DNA of 64,000 nucleotides from WJMB01 sp964581465 (GTDB lineage: Bacteria; RBG-13-66-14). Below are positions 32,936-41,633 of this stretch, in pieces. Each line of letters opens with the position of its first letter. The first letter of the stretch is position 1. The notes below the pieces were generated by a model that saw only the letters and a list, made by a program, of their open reading frames with translations, did no database searches and was not told the origin of the DNA. The translations under genes were made by a program, and so were the position numbers. The DNA lies in NCBI GenBank assembly GCA_964581465.1, contig CAZOOP010000007.1, forward strand, positions 27,748 to 91,747, given 5' to 3'.

Positions 32936-34624
32936 TTACGGCTTGCGCATACGACGGCGCAGGCCGGGCAGCAAGCGGGTGATCTCGGAGAGCTCGGGCA
33001 GGCGCAGCAGGCGGCAGAGGCCCAGGTAGACCCCGGCGCCCAGAGCCGCGCCGCCCAGACCGCCCAGTAGCTTGTCGCCCAGGCGGGCCGTCTCCGGGCT
33101 GAAGGCGATCCAGCGCAGGAAGAAGAACAGCGCCGCGCCCATCCCGAGGGCGGAGACGAGGATCTTCAGCCCGCTCTTGAGGATGCGCTTGAAGCCCAAA
33201 CGGCCCATCCTTCGGCGCAGGATGTAGAGCAGAATCCCCCAGTTGACGAAGGCCGCCGCGGCGCTGGCCAGGGCCAGGCCGCCCTCGCCCAGGGACCACA
33301 TCAGGGCCAGGTCGCCGCCGATGTTGACCACCACGGCCACGGCGGCCGCGATCACCGGGGTCTTGGTGTCCTTCTGGGCGTAGAAGACGGGCACGGTGAC
33401 GTGGACCCCGATGTAGGCGGTCAGGCCCAGGGCGTAGAAGAGCAGAGCCCAGGCGGTGCGCCCGGTGGCGACGGCCTCGAAGGCCCCGCGCTGGAAGAAG
33501 AGCGCCGTCAACGGCTCGCGCAGCACCACCAGGCCCACCGTCGCCGGAACGGCCACCAGGAGCGCCAGGCGCAGGGCGTGGTTGAAGGTCTCGCCCAGGG
33601 GCTTCCACTGCTTGCGGGCCGCGTAGGTCGAAAGCGCCGGCAGCACCGCCGTGGCCAAACCGACGCCGAAGATACCCAGGGGGAACTGCAAGAGGCGCTC
33701 GGAGTAGTTCAGCGCGCTGATCGTCCCCTCGCCCAGCAGGCTCGCCAAAGCGTTGTCGATCAGCAGGTTGATCCGGGTCACCGCCAGACCGACCAGGGCG
33801 GGGACCATCAGCCGCATCACCCGGCGCAGCCCCGGAGCCTTGAAGCTCAGCCGGGGCTTCCAGCGCCAGCCCACCCGACGCGCCCCGATACCCAGGGTCA
33901 GCACCTGCATCAGTCCGCCGACCACCACGGCCAGGGCCATGCCGTAGATCATCTCCGGACGCTCATCGCCGAAGAGCGGCGCCAGGGTGTAGAGGCCCAG
34001 GATGAAGACGATATTGAGGACGATGGGACCGCTGGAGGGCAGGGCGAAGCGTCGATGGGCGTTGAGCAGGGACATCAGCACCGCCGCCAGGCTCATGGTG
34101 ATCATGAAGGGCACCATGAGGCGGGTCAGGTCGGCGGCCAGCTCGAGGTTGCCGGCCTCGACGAAGCCCGGGGCGATCACGCGAAGGATCTGGGGGGCGA
34201 AAAGGGCGAATATCCCAGCCAGCAGCGTCGTCACCAGCAGCAGGGCGTTGAAGGTGTTGTTGGCCAGGTCCCAGGCCGCCGTGTCGCCCCGGTTCTCCTT
34301 AATGTCGACGAAGGTGGGCAGGAAGTACGACGCCATCGCGTTCTCGCCCAGCACCCGGCGGAAGAAGTAGGGGATGGCGTAGGCGATGCGGAAGGCGTCG
34401 TTGACCGCCCCGGCGCCGAAGACCGCCGCGTAGAGCATCTCCCGGGCCAGGCCCAGCAGGCGGCTGACCAGGGTCATCCCGCCCACGGTGCCCGCAGAGC
34501 GGATCAACCGCCCGCGTTCCTCGCGCAGTCCATCGCCCAGCTCGGCCTCGTCGACGGGGGGAGCCTTCGTCGGCTCCGCCGCCTTTCCGGTCGGCGGGGT
34601 TGGTCTGGTTTCCTCGTCACCCAT
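32936..34624 (-). CDS. murJ: Lipid II flippase MurJ (MviN)
   Basis: 562 aa polytopic inner-membrane protein (about 14 helices) of the MOP superfamily that flips lipid II. Typical motifs: SAGTVGGMTLVSRLLGLAREMLYAAVFGAG, NDAFRIAYAIPYFFRRVLGE, ASYFLPTFVDI, and ALNYSERLLQFPLGIFGVGLATAVLPALS. An unusual Pro/Glu-rich soluble leader of about 35 residues precedes helix 1. The TATAAT box (34633-34638) ends 8 nt before the ATG, so the message is probably leaderless; alternatively translation begins inside the leader. Confidence 0.93.
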   Translation of the reverse strand: MGDEETRPTPPTGKAAEPTKAPPVDEAELGDGLREERGRLIRSAGTVGGMTLVSRLLGLAREMLYAAVFGAGAVNDAFRIAYAIPYFFRRVLGENAMASYFLPTFVDIKENRGDTAAWDLANNTFNALLLVTTLLAGIFALFAPQILRVIAPGFVEAGNLELAADLTRLMVPFMITMSLAAVLMSLLNAHRRFALPSSGPIVLNIVFILGLYTLAPLFGDERPEMIYGMALAVVVGGLMQVLTLGIGARRVGWRWKPRLSFKAPGLRRVMRLMVPALVGLAVTRINLLIDNALASLLGEGTISALNYSERLLQFPLGIFGVGLATAVLPALSTYAARKQWKPLGETFNHALRLALLVAVPATVGLVVLREPLTALFFQRGAFEAVATGRTAWALLFYALGLTAYIGVHVTVPVFYAQKDTKTPVIAAAVAVVVNIGGDLALMWSLGEGGLALASAAAAFVNWGILLYILRRRMGRLGFKRILKSGLKILVSALGMGAALFFFLRWIAFSPETARLGDKLLGGLGGAALGAGVYLGLCRLLRLPELSEITRLLPGLRRRMRKP

Positions 34625-34632
34625 CGGCCGGG

Positions 34633-34641
34633 ATTATAACA
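34633..34641 (-). promoter_or_regulatory. Extended -10 of murJ
   Basis: TGTTATAAT on the minus strand (TGT 34639-34641, TATAAT 34633-34638), with no evident -35. It is 8 nt from the annotated ATG. Confidence 0.6.
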
Positions 34642-34814
34642 CTTCGGCCCCGTCCCCGCCGCGACGCCTCGGCCTTGGTCGAGTCGACTACCACGCAGGA
34701 CGGACTCGACCGTCCGTCCGAGCGGTCCGCAGATTAATGACCGGGCGACGGAGGACGGAAACGGCGGGGATGGAATCCCCGCCCTACGTTACCAAATCAC
34801 ACTCTACCGCGTTC

Positions 34815-36323
34815 TTACTCCACGTGCCAGCGCGGGCCTTCCGGGGTGTCCTCGACGACGACGCCGGCGGCGGCCAGCTCGTCGCGCAGGGCGTCGGCCC
34901 GGGCGAAGTCGCGGTCCTTGCGGGCCTGTTGCCGGGCGGCCAGGCGCTCCTCGACCCAGGCCGGATCGATCGACGCCTTTCCGGCGTTCTCGTCCAGACG
35001 CAGCCCCAGCACCGTATCGAAGCCCAGCAGGGTCTCCCGGGCGGCGGCGATCTCTTCGCGCGACACCCCGCCGCCGTCGATCATCCGGTTCAGCGTCCCG
35101 ACCAGCTCGAAGACGGCGGCCAGGGCCTTGGAGATGTTCAGGTCGTCGCGCAGCGCCGCGGTGAAGTCGGCTTCAACCTTTGTCAGCAGGGTTCTGGCAC
35201 CGGCGCCCCCCAATCCCGGATCTTCTTCGGGCGCCTCCGGCGCTGAAGCCTCCTCGCGCTCGAGGCGGCGCATGAACTCCCGCAGGCGCTTGAGGTTGGC
35301 CTCGGCGCCGCGCAGGCCGTCGAAGGTGAAGTTGAGCGGCTTGCGGTAGTGGGTCGAGAGCAGCAGCAGACGGACGGCTGACGCTTCATGCCCGCGATCG
35401 AGCAGGTCCCGCAATGTGAAAAAGTTGCCTAGGGACTTGCTCATCTTCTGGTTCTCGACGAGCAGGTAGCCGCAGTGCAGCCAGTGGCGGACGAAGGTTG
35501 TTCCGTTGGCCGCCTCGGACTGGGCGATCTCGTTCTCGTGGTGGGGGAAGATGTTGTCGTGGCCGCCGGAGTGCATGTCCAAGGTCTCGCCGAGGTGCCG
35601 GCCGGACATCGCCGAGCACTCGAGGTGCCAGCCCGGACGACCCGGGGGCAGCGGGCTGGCGGCGTTGAACTCTCGGGGGTCCCAGGAGGGCTCGCCGGGG
35701 CGACGGGCCTTCCAGAGAACGAAATCCCGGGCGTCCAGCTTGTCATACTCGTCGGAATCCACCCGGGCGCCGACGCTGACCTGCTCGAGGTCCAAGCCGG
35801 AGAGCCGGCCGTAGCCCGGGAACTTCCGGATGGGGAAATACCAGGAGCCGTCCTCGCCCCGGTAGGCATAGCCCTGCTCGATGAGGCGGCCCACCAGCAG
35901 GACCATGGCGCCGATGGTCCGGGTGGCCCGGGGGTAGACGGCGGCGCGGCGGATGTTGAGCTTGTCGATGTCGGCGAAGAAGGCCTCGATGTAGGGAGCG
36001 GTATAGGCGTCCAGGCGCTCGCGCAGGATGCGCGGCTCGGTGTCCGACCCCGTCGGGTTGGCTCCCTTGATGGTCTTGTCGTCGACGTCGGTGATGTTCA
36101 TCACCTGCTTGACCTTCCAGCCCAGGTACTCCAGCGCCCGGACCACCTGATCCTCGAAGATGTAGGCCCGGAAGTTGCCGATGTGGGCGGAGTCGTAGAC
36201 CGTCGGTCCGCAGGTGTAGTAGGTCACCGGCTCACCCACGCGGGCGGGCGAGTCGGCGGGCGGAAAATCTTTGTAATCACGGGTCAGGGTATCGTAGAGA
36301 CGAAGGGTTTGGGGACTGCTCAT
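34815..36323 (-). CDS. cysS: Cysteinyl-tRNA synthetase
   Basis: 502 aa class I synthetase. HIGH-type motif in YTCGPTVYDSAHIGNFRAY, zinc-site residues in the first Cys, HLECSAMS and GGHDNIFPHHENEIAQSEA, then the KMSKSLGNFF loop. The C-terminal DALR-like helical domain and the anticodon-binding end (ARQQARKDRDFARADALRDEL) are complete. GAGGTG precedes the ATG by five bases. It is monocistronic, with a long GC-rich non-coding region upstream. Confidence 0.97.
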   Translation of the reverse strand: MSSPQTLRLYDTLTRDYKDFPPADSPARVGEPVTYYTCGPTVYDSAHIGNFRAYIFEDQVVRALEYLGWKVKQVMNITDVDDKTIKGANPTGSDTEPRILRERLDAYTAPYIEAFFADIDKLNIRRAAVYPRATRTIGAMVLLVGRLIEQGYAYRGEDGSWYFPIRKFPGYGRLSGLDLEQVSVGARVDSDEYDKLDARDFVLWKARRPGEPSWDPREFNAASPLPPGRPGWHLECSAMSGRHLGETLDMHSGGHDNIFPHHENEIAQSEAANGTTFVRHWLHCGYLLVENQKMSKSLGNFFTLRDLLDRGHEASAVRLLLLSTHYRKPLNFTFDGLRGAEANLKRLREFMRRLEREEASAPEAPEEDPGLGGAGARTLLTKVEADFTAALRDDLNISKALAAVFELVGTLNRMIDGGGVSREEIAAARETLLGFDTVLGLRLDENAGKASIDPAWVEERLAARQQARKDRDFARADALRDELAAAGVVVEDTPEGPRWHVE

Positions 36324-36888
36324 GCTGCACCTCGCAACGTGAACGCCGCAGCGTTTGTTTGACTGTAGACGGGGGAGTTCGGCGGGGCTCGGGCGGCGAC
36401 CGGTCAGCCGGCGGGGCTAACCGTGATCGACCGCCCGCGGACAGCGGCAGCGGCGGGTGTTGCGGTGAAAGCGGGGCTGGCGGCGGAAGGGCTTCATATG
36501 CTATCGCTGGCAAGAAACCGCAGGGGTGTCCGGCTGCTGGGCGGCGCTTCTGTCTTGTCGCTTGACCGACCGGCTGGTCGGCCGCAGAGTATGCGCGGAG
36601 CCGAAACGGCGAGAATACGGCGTTGAGGGATCTTTGACTGGAAACCGGGCGAGGCTTTCCGGAACTCGAGAAAGCGAGACGGGGTAGACGCAGTCCGGCT
36701 CAGGGTCGGCATCATGCCTGGTTTTACCAGGGGAAGCCTATTGTCCCTTCGACAGTCGCCAACCGCATGAAGTAAAGTCGTGCCGCTTCAGGGGGTCCTG
36801 ACGACGCCCCGGGACCACGGGCGTGATCAATCGAGCTTACCGGATATGATAGCCCAGGCCCGGCCGCCCTGTCCAGGGGTCCCTCGCC
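36324..36888. other. GC-rich non-coding region between cysS and rbfA
   Basis: About 560 nt with no supported ORF. Unlike other gaps, this one is GC-rich and carries several strong local hairpins (for example CCGACCGGCTGGTCGG around 36569-36584). It has no match I can recognise to RNase P, SRP, tmRNA, 6S or common riboswitches. A structured leader for cysS or an unassigned ncRNA is possible. Confidence 0.4.
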
Positions 36889-36917
36889 TTGCTAGACCCG
36901 GGTCCCCGTGCTATACT
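36889..36917 (+). promoter_or_regulatory. Promoter of rbfA-nrnA
   Basis: TTGCTA (36889-36894), 17 nt, TATACT (36912-36917), with TGC before the -10. Confidence 0.75.
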
Positions 36918-37003
36918 GCCCTACCGCTACATCATTCGAGGCACCATTACAGAGAGAAGCCCGGATAACGCCGAGACCGAGACAAAGACGAGACGAAGAA
37001 AAG

Positions 37004-37366
37004 ATGAGCAAACGCACCATCCAGGTCGGCCGCCAGATCCGCAACCAGCTCGTCAAGCTGATCGACGAGCTGCGCGACCCGCGCATCGGCGAGCTGGTGA
37101 TCACCGAGGTCGAGCTCTCGCCGGACCTGCTCTTCGCCAAGGTCTACTTCGACTCCAACGAGGAGCCCGAGGAGATCGAGGCCACCCAGACCGGGCTGGA
37201 GCACGCCGTACCCCGGCTGCGCCGCCGCCTGGCCGTCGAGCTCAACCTGCGCAACACACCGCAGATCACCTTCCACTTCGACAAGGACCTGCACCGCGCC
37301 GAGCGCGTGCGGGAGCTGATCGACAAGGTTTCCACCGACGACGATCCCGCCTCCGGAGAGGGCTGA
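37004..37366 (+). CDS. rbfA: Ribosome-binding factor A
   Basis: 120 aa KH-type 30S maturation factor. It shows RTIQVGRQIRNQLVKLI, LRDPRIGELVITEVELSPDL, KVYFDSN, and RRRLAVELNLRNTPQITFHFD followed by RVRELIDKV. ATG 37004 starts MSKRT, the usual short N-terminus; the longer frame begins at the promoter. The stop is 1 nt from the nrnA start, so rbfA-nrnA is an operon, as in many bacteria. In those, however, rbfA usually follows infB, which here lies 8.5 kb downstream in another unit. Confidence 0.93.
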   Translation: MSKRTIQVGRQIRNQLVKLIDELRDPRIGELVITEVELSPDLLFAKVYFDSNEEPEEIEATQTGLEHAVPRLRRRLAVELNLRNTPQITFHFDKDLHRAERVRELIDKVSTDDDPASGEG

Positions 37367-37367
37367 G

Positions 37368-38354
37368 ATGGCCGATTACGCCGCCGCCGCCCGGGCGATC
37401 GCCGCCGCCGACAGCCTGGGTCTGGTCAGTCACCTCAACCCGGACCCGGACACCATCGGCAGCGCCGCCGCCCTGGCCCTGGCCGCCCAACGGGCCGGCA
37501 AGCGCGTCACCGCCTACTGCCGCGACGCCGTCCCGGCCAACTACCGCTTCATCCCCGGCAGCGGACTGTTCTCCACGGATCCCGCCGTTCTGGAGGGCGT
37601 CGACGTCCTGGTCGTGGTCGACTGCAGCGAGCCCGGCCGCATCGGCCCCGACGCCGAGGCTGTTCTATCCACCGCCGCGCTGGTCATCGACATCGACCAC
37701 CACACCGACGGCGTGGTCTTCGGCGAAGTCGGGCTGGTCGAGCCCGGCGCCGCGGCAAGCGGCGTGCTGATATACGAACTGCTGAAAGAGCTGGGGTGGC
37801 CCGTTGACCGGGAGATCGCCGAGGCCATCTACACCGCCATCGAGACCGACACCGGCTCCTTCCACTACCCCAACACCACCCCGCGCTGCCTGCGGGTGAC
37901 CGCCGAGCTCCTCGAGCGCGGCTGCCGGCCGCAGAAGGTGGCCCAGGCTCTTTACGAGTCCCACCGCCCGGAGCGCTTCCGCCTGCTCGGCCTGGCCTTG
38001 GGCACCCTCGAGCTGGCTCTGGAGGGCCGCCTGGCCATAATCCAGGTCACCCGGGCGATGTACGAGCAAACCGGGGCGAGCGTCGAAGACACCGAGGACA
38101 TCGTCGACTACGCCCGGGGGCTGGTTGGGGTCGAGGTCGGGGCTTTCCTGCGCGAGGAGGCCGACGGCGCGGTCAAGCTCTCCCTGCGCTCCAAGGGCGC
38201 GGTGCGCGTAGACGAGCTGGCGCGTCGCATCGGCGGTGGCGGCCACCCCTGCGCCGCCGGGGCCGGCTTCGCCGGTCCTCTGGGTGAGGCCCGGGAATGG
38301 GTGATCGCCAATGTGGCCCAGGCGCTAAGCGAACCCGCCGGAGCCGACCGCTGA
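37368..38354 (+). CDS. nrnA: DHH/DHHA1 phosphoesterase (NrnA-like oligoribonuclease / pAp phosphatase)
   Basis: 328 aa. The DHH domain has VSHLNPDPDTIGSA, VVDCSEPGRIG, DIDHH and ETDTGSFHYPNT, covering the metal-binding residues. The DHHA1 domain ends with RIGGGGHPCAAGAG. Family members degrade short RNAs and dephosphorylate pAp in the cytoplasm. Its ATG is 1 nt after rbfA. The motif HxxPDPDT in place of the common PDGDAxGS is a mild variation. Confidence 0.9.
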   Translation: MADYAAAARAIAAADSLGLVSHLNPDPDTIGSAAALALAAQRAGKRVTAYCRDAVPANYRFIPGSGLFSTDPAVLEGVDVLVVVDCSEPGRIGPDAEAVLSTAALVIDIDHHTDGVVFGEVGLVEPGAAASGVLIYELLKELGWPVDREIAEAIYTAIETDTGSFHYPNTTPRCLRVTAELLERGCRPQKVAQALYESHRPERFRLLGLALGTLELALEGRLAIIQVTRAMYEQTGASVEDTEDIVDYARGLVGVEVGAFLREEADGAVKLSLRSKGAVRVDELARRIGGGGHPCAAGAGFAGPLGEAREWVIANVAQALSEPAGADR

Positions 38355-38540
38355 GAGGGGGCGGCTCCCGATTAACCCGCCCCCGGACCGATACCACTCT
38401 CGGTCGTTCGCGCTCAGAACAGCCGTCGTCACGAACCCGCCGGGGTCGGACGGCGGCGGTTGCCATGAAGCAGGGCATCAGAAGCGCGGCGTCATCAGAG
38501 AGCCACGCCGCCAACACCGCCAACACCGCGAGGGTGAACG

Positions 38541-39380
38541 ATGGACACCAGGGACGTCGCCCGTTACTGGGAGGGCAACGCCGCGGCCTGGACCGAGCTG
38601 TCCCGCCGGGGCCGCGACGTCTACCGCGACTTCGTCAACACCCCGGCCTTCTTCGCGATGCTGCCCTGCGTCACCGGTCGGCGCGGCCTGGACGTGGGCT
38701 GCGGCGAGGGCCACAACACCCGACTCTTGGCTCGGCGCGGGGCGCGGATGACAGCGCTCGATCTGGCGTCGGGCTTCATCTGCGCCGCCCGGGCCGAAGA
38801 GCTGCGCGAGCCCCTGGGCATCCGTTATTTCATCGGCGACGCCCAACGGCTGCCCCTGGCGACGGCCTCCTTCGATTTCGCCTGCGCCTTCATGAGCCTG
38901 ATGGACATGCCCGACCCCTCCGCCACGCTGGGCGAGCTGCGGCGGGTCATCCGTCCCGGCGGCTTCCTGCAGTTCTCCATCTGCCACCCCTGCACCGACA
39001 CCATCGGACGGCGCTGGGTCACCGACGCCGAGGGCCGGCGCGCCGGGATGGTCATCGATGGCTACTTCGACGAACCCCCGGGAGAGATCGGTCGTTGGTG
39101 CTTCGGCCACGCCACGGAAGATGAACGGGCCGAATTCGGCGAGTTCGCCATCCCCCGCTTCCACCTGACGCTGGCGGAATGGATCAATCTGCTGATCGAT
39201 CACGGCTTCCGTCTCGAACGCCTCGCCGAGCCCCGGGCCGGCTCCGAGGCCCTCGAACGCCACCCCGATCTGGCCTGGACGCGCCGGGTGCCCTTCTTTT
39301 TGATCCTGCGCTGCCGACGCGAGGTTCTAGGCGGAGCCGGTGAAACTGCGGCTTGCCCCTCACCCGGTGATGGATGTTAG
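38541..39380 (+). CDS. SAM-dependent methyltransferase (class I)
   Basis: 279 aa. Rossmann-type methyltransferase with motif I LDVGCGEGHNTRLLARRGA, motif II MTALDLASGF, GDAQRLPL, the acidic/hydrophobic FDFACAFMSLMDMPD, and LRRVIRPGGFLQFSICHPC. This group resembles UbiE/methyltransferase-11 proteins of unknown substrate. GAGGGTGA precedes the ATG. The C-terminal 20 residues are low-complexity. No neighbour reveals the substrate. Confidence 0.85.
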   Translation: MDTRDVARYWEGNAAAWTELSRRGRDVYRDFVNTPAFFAMLPCVTGRRGLDVGCGEGHNTRLLARRGARMTALDLASGFICAARAEELREPLGIRYFIGDAQRLPLATASFDFACAFMSLMDMPDPSATLGELRRVIRPGGFLQFSICHPCTDTIGRRWVTDAEGRRAGMVIDGYFDEPPGEIGRWCFGHATEDERAEFGEFAIPRFHLTLAEWINLLIDHGFRLERLAEPRAGSEALERHPDLAWTRRVPFFLILRCRREVLGGAGETAACPSPGDGC

Positions 39381-39383
39381 AAT
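39375..39383 (+). promoter_or_regulatory. Extended -10 likely serving glgA
   Basis: TGTTAGAAT (TAGAAT at 39378-39383), at the 3' end of the methyltransferase gene and about 110 nt before the glgA ATG. Confidence 0.45.
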
Positions 39384-39495
39384 GTAAGGTGTATCCGTAG
39401 AGCGAAAACGTCGCCCGGCTGTGGAACACACCTCGGTGTGGATCGACGGACCGGCCGCTTCCATCCGACCGCCATCCCGCGGGGGAGGAGATTCG

Positions 39496-40926
39496 ATGAA
39501 GATCATGCTCGCCGCCAGTGAAGTCGTGCCCTACGCCAAGACCGGCGGCCTGGCCGACGTCGCCGGCGCCCTGCCCAAGGAGCTGGGCCGGCTGGGCCAC
39601 GACGCCCGGCTGATCATGCCACGTTACGCCAAGATCAAGCAGGAGCTGACCACCGTCAAGAGCGGACTGGCGGTAGAGCTCGGCGAGCGCCGGGTCGCCT
39701 TCGACCTGCTCGGCGACGATTCCCAGGGCTACCGGGCCTACTTCGTCGATTGCCCGGAGTTCTTCGACCGTCCCGGCCTCTACGGCGAGGACGGCGCCGA
39801 CTACCCGGACAACGACGCCCGCTTCGCCCTCTTCGCCAAGGCCGTCCTGGCCTCGCTGGAGGCGCTGGAGTTCATTCCCGAAGTCGTCCACTGCCACGAC
39901 TGGCAGACCGGCCTGGCGCCGTTGCTGCTCAAGGAGGGCGACTACCCGGCCCTGGCCGGTGTGGGCACCCTGTTCACCATCCACAACCTGGCCTACATGG
40001 GCACGTTCCCGCCCAAGAAGGCCCTGCCGCTGATCGGCCTGGGCGAGGACGTTTTCCGGTCCGAGGGCGGCCTCGAGTACTACGGCAAGGTCAACTACCT
40101 CAAGGCCGGCCTGGTCTTCGCCGACCTGCTCAACACCGTCAGCGAACAGTACGCCCGGGAGATCCAGACCCCGGAGTACGGCTACGGGCTGGAGGGCGTA
40201 CTCTCCTCGCGCTCCTCCGAGCTCCACGGCGTGCTCAACGGCATCGACTACGAGCTCTGGAATCCAGCCGAGGACGAGCACCTGCCCGTCGCCTATTCGG
40301 CCCAGGACCCCTCCGGCAAGGCCGAGTGCAAGGCCGCCCTGCAGCGCGAGTACGGCCTGCCCGTGGAGCCGGGGTTGCCCGTCTACGGCATGGTCAGCCG
40401 CCTGGCCGACCAGAAGGGCCTGGACCTTTTCGCCGAGGCCGCCGGGGATTTCTTCGCCCGCGAACTGCAGTTCGTTTTGCTGGGCACCGGCGATCCCAAA
40501 TACCACGCGTTGTTCGAGAAGCTGGCCGCCGAGTATCCTAAGCGCTGCGGTGTCAAGCTGGCCTACGACGCCGCCCAGGCCCAACGCATCTACGGCGGCT
40601 CCGACCTGTTCCTGATGCCCAGCCGCTACGAGCCCTGCGGCCTGGGGCAGTTGATCTCCCTGGCCTACGGCACCCTGCCCGTTGTGCGGGCCACCGGCGG
40701 CCTGGCCGACACCATCGACGACGGCGTCAACGGCTTCAGCTTCGAGCGCTACGCGGCCGACGCGTTCATGAACACCGTGGATCGCTCCCTGGAGGCCTTC
40801 GCCGACGCCGAGCGCTGGAGCGAGCTGCGCCGTACCGCCTTTGCCGGAGATTTCTCCTGGACCCGTTCCGCCGAAAGGTACGTGGAGCTCTTCGAGCAAG
40901 CCGCCGCTAAGCGCCGTAATAGCTAG
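39496..40926 (+). CDS. glgA: Glycogen synthase (GT5, ADP-glucose type)
   Basis: 476 aa. Signature KTGGLADVAGALPKEL near the N-terminus binds ADP. It also has VVHCHDWQTGLAPLL, FTIHNLAYMGTFP, NTVSEQYAREIQTPEYGYGLEGVL, LNGIDYELWNP, MVSRLADQKGLDLFAEA and the C-terminal PSRYEPCGLGQLISLAYGTLPVVRATGGLADTI. ATG 39496 has GGAGGAG nearby; the upstream extension is atypical. It is the only glycogen gene in the window (no glgB, glgC or glgP). Confidence 0.95.
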   Translation: MKIMLAASEVVPYAKTGGLADVAGALPKELGRLGHDARLIMPRYAKIKQELTTVKSGLAVELGERRVAFDLLGDDSQGYRAYFVDCPEFFDRPGLYGEDGADYPDNDARFALFAKAVLASLEALEFIPEVVHCHDWQTGLAPLLLKEGDYPALAGVGTLFTIHNLAYMGTFPPKKALPLIGLGEDVFRSEGGLEYYGKVNYLKAGLVFADLLNTVSEQYAREIQTPEYGYGLEGVLSSRSSELHGVLNGIDYELWNPAEDEHLPVAYSAQDPSGKAECKAALQREYGLPVEPGLPVYGMVSRLADQKGLDLFAEAAGDFFARELQFVLLGTGDPKYHALFEKLAAEYPKRCGVKLAYDAAQAQRIYGGSDLFLMPSRYEPCGLGQLISLAYGTLPVVRATGGLADTIDDGVNGFSFERYAADAFMNTVDRSLEAFADAERWSELRRTAFAGDFSWTRSAERYVELFEQAAAKRRNS

Positions 40927-40932
40927 GAAAAC

Positions 40933-40961
40933 TGGACTTGTCAAAGCCGTTGTGCTACGAT
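40933..40961 (+). promoter_or_regulatory. Promoter of rimP-nusA-infB
   Basis: TGGACT (40933-40938), 17 nt, TACGAT (40956-40961) with TGC before the -10. Confidence 0.6.
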
Positions 40962-41066
40962 GCAACACTGCCGTTGAGCAAAGCGGCGGCGGGGGCGCTG
41001 TTGCGTCTCGTCGCACTATGACAGGCCCCCATCCAAGCCTTGGATTTCATGACGGGCGGAGGTATT

Positions 41067-41633
41067 GTGCCCGACGCCGAACAGGACCTGCGACGGCGGG
41101 TCATCGAGCTGGTCCAGCCGCTTTTAACGGCTCAGGGGCTGACTCTGGTCGACTGCCGCATCTCCCGGGCCAAGCGTGGCGCGGGCGTCGCCCTGGCCGT
41201 CGACGGTCCCGAGCCGCTGACCGTCCAGGAGTATGCCAAGCTGGGTCGCTTTCTCGACGACGTCCTGACCGGCGAGCTGCCCGATCTGGGCGACTACCGT
41301 CTCGAGGTCGGCTCACCGGGGCTGGAGCGAGTGTTACGCTCCGAGCTGGAGCTGGCCTGGGCCGTGGGACGCCGGGTACAGGCGCGGATCCGCCACATCG
41401 AAAAAGACAGCGAGCAAGAAAGCGATAAAGACGGCGACACGATCACCAGCGAAGAGCTGATCGGCGTCCTGGAAGAGGTCGACGCCCGGGCGGTGGTCCT
41501 GCGGATCACCGGCGAGGGCGAAGAGATGGAACACCGCCGCGTCCCCCGCGAAGATCTCGACCGGTTGCGCCTCTACCACGAGTGGCCGCGCCGCTTCCGT
41601 TCACAACGCAGAAACAAACGCAGGAAACGATGA
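41067..41633 (+). CDS. rimP: Ribosome maturation factor RimP
   Basis: 188 aa. It assists 30S assembly. Conserved RimP features are VDCRISRAKRGAGVALAVDG (variant of the LVDVE-R-G motif), YAKLGRFLDDVLTGELPDLGDYRLEVGSPGLERVL, then an SH3-like C-terminal domain. An acidic/lysine insertion (IEKDSEQESDKDGD) expands the C-terminal barrel. I chose GTG 41067, preceded by GGAGG; the TTG at 41040 lacks a site. Its TGA overlaps the nusA ATG (ATGA). Confidence 0.9.
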   Translation: MPDAEQDLRRRVIELVQPLLTAQGLTLVDCRISRAKRGAGVALAVDGPEPLTVQEYAKLGRFLDDVLTGELPDLGDYRLEVGSPGLERVLRSELELAWAVGRRVQARIRHIEKDSEQESDKDGDTITSEELIGVLEEVDARAVVLRITGEGEEMEHRRVPREDLDRLRLYHEWPRRFRSQRRNKRRKR

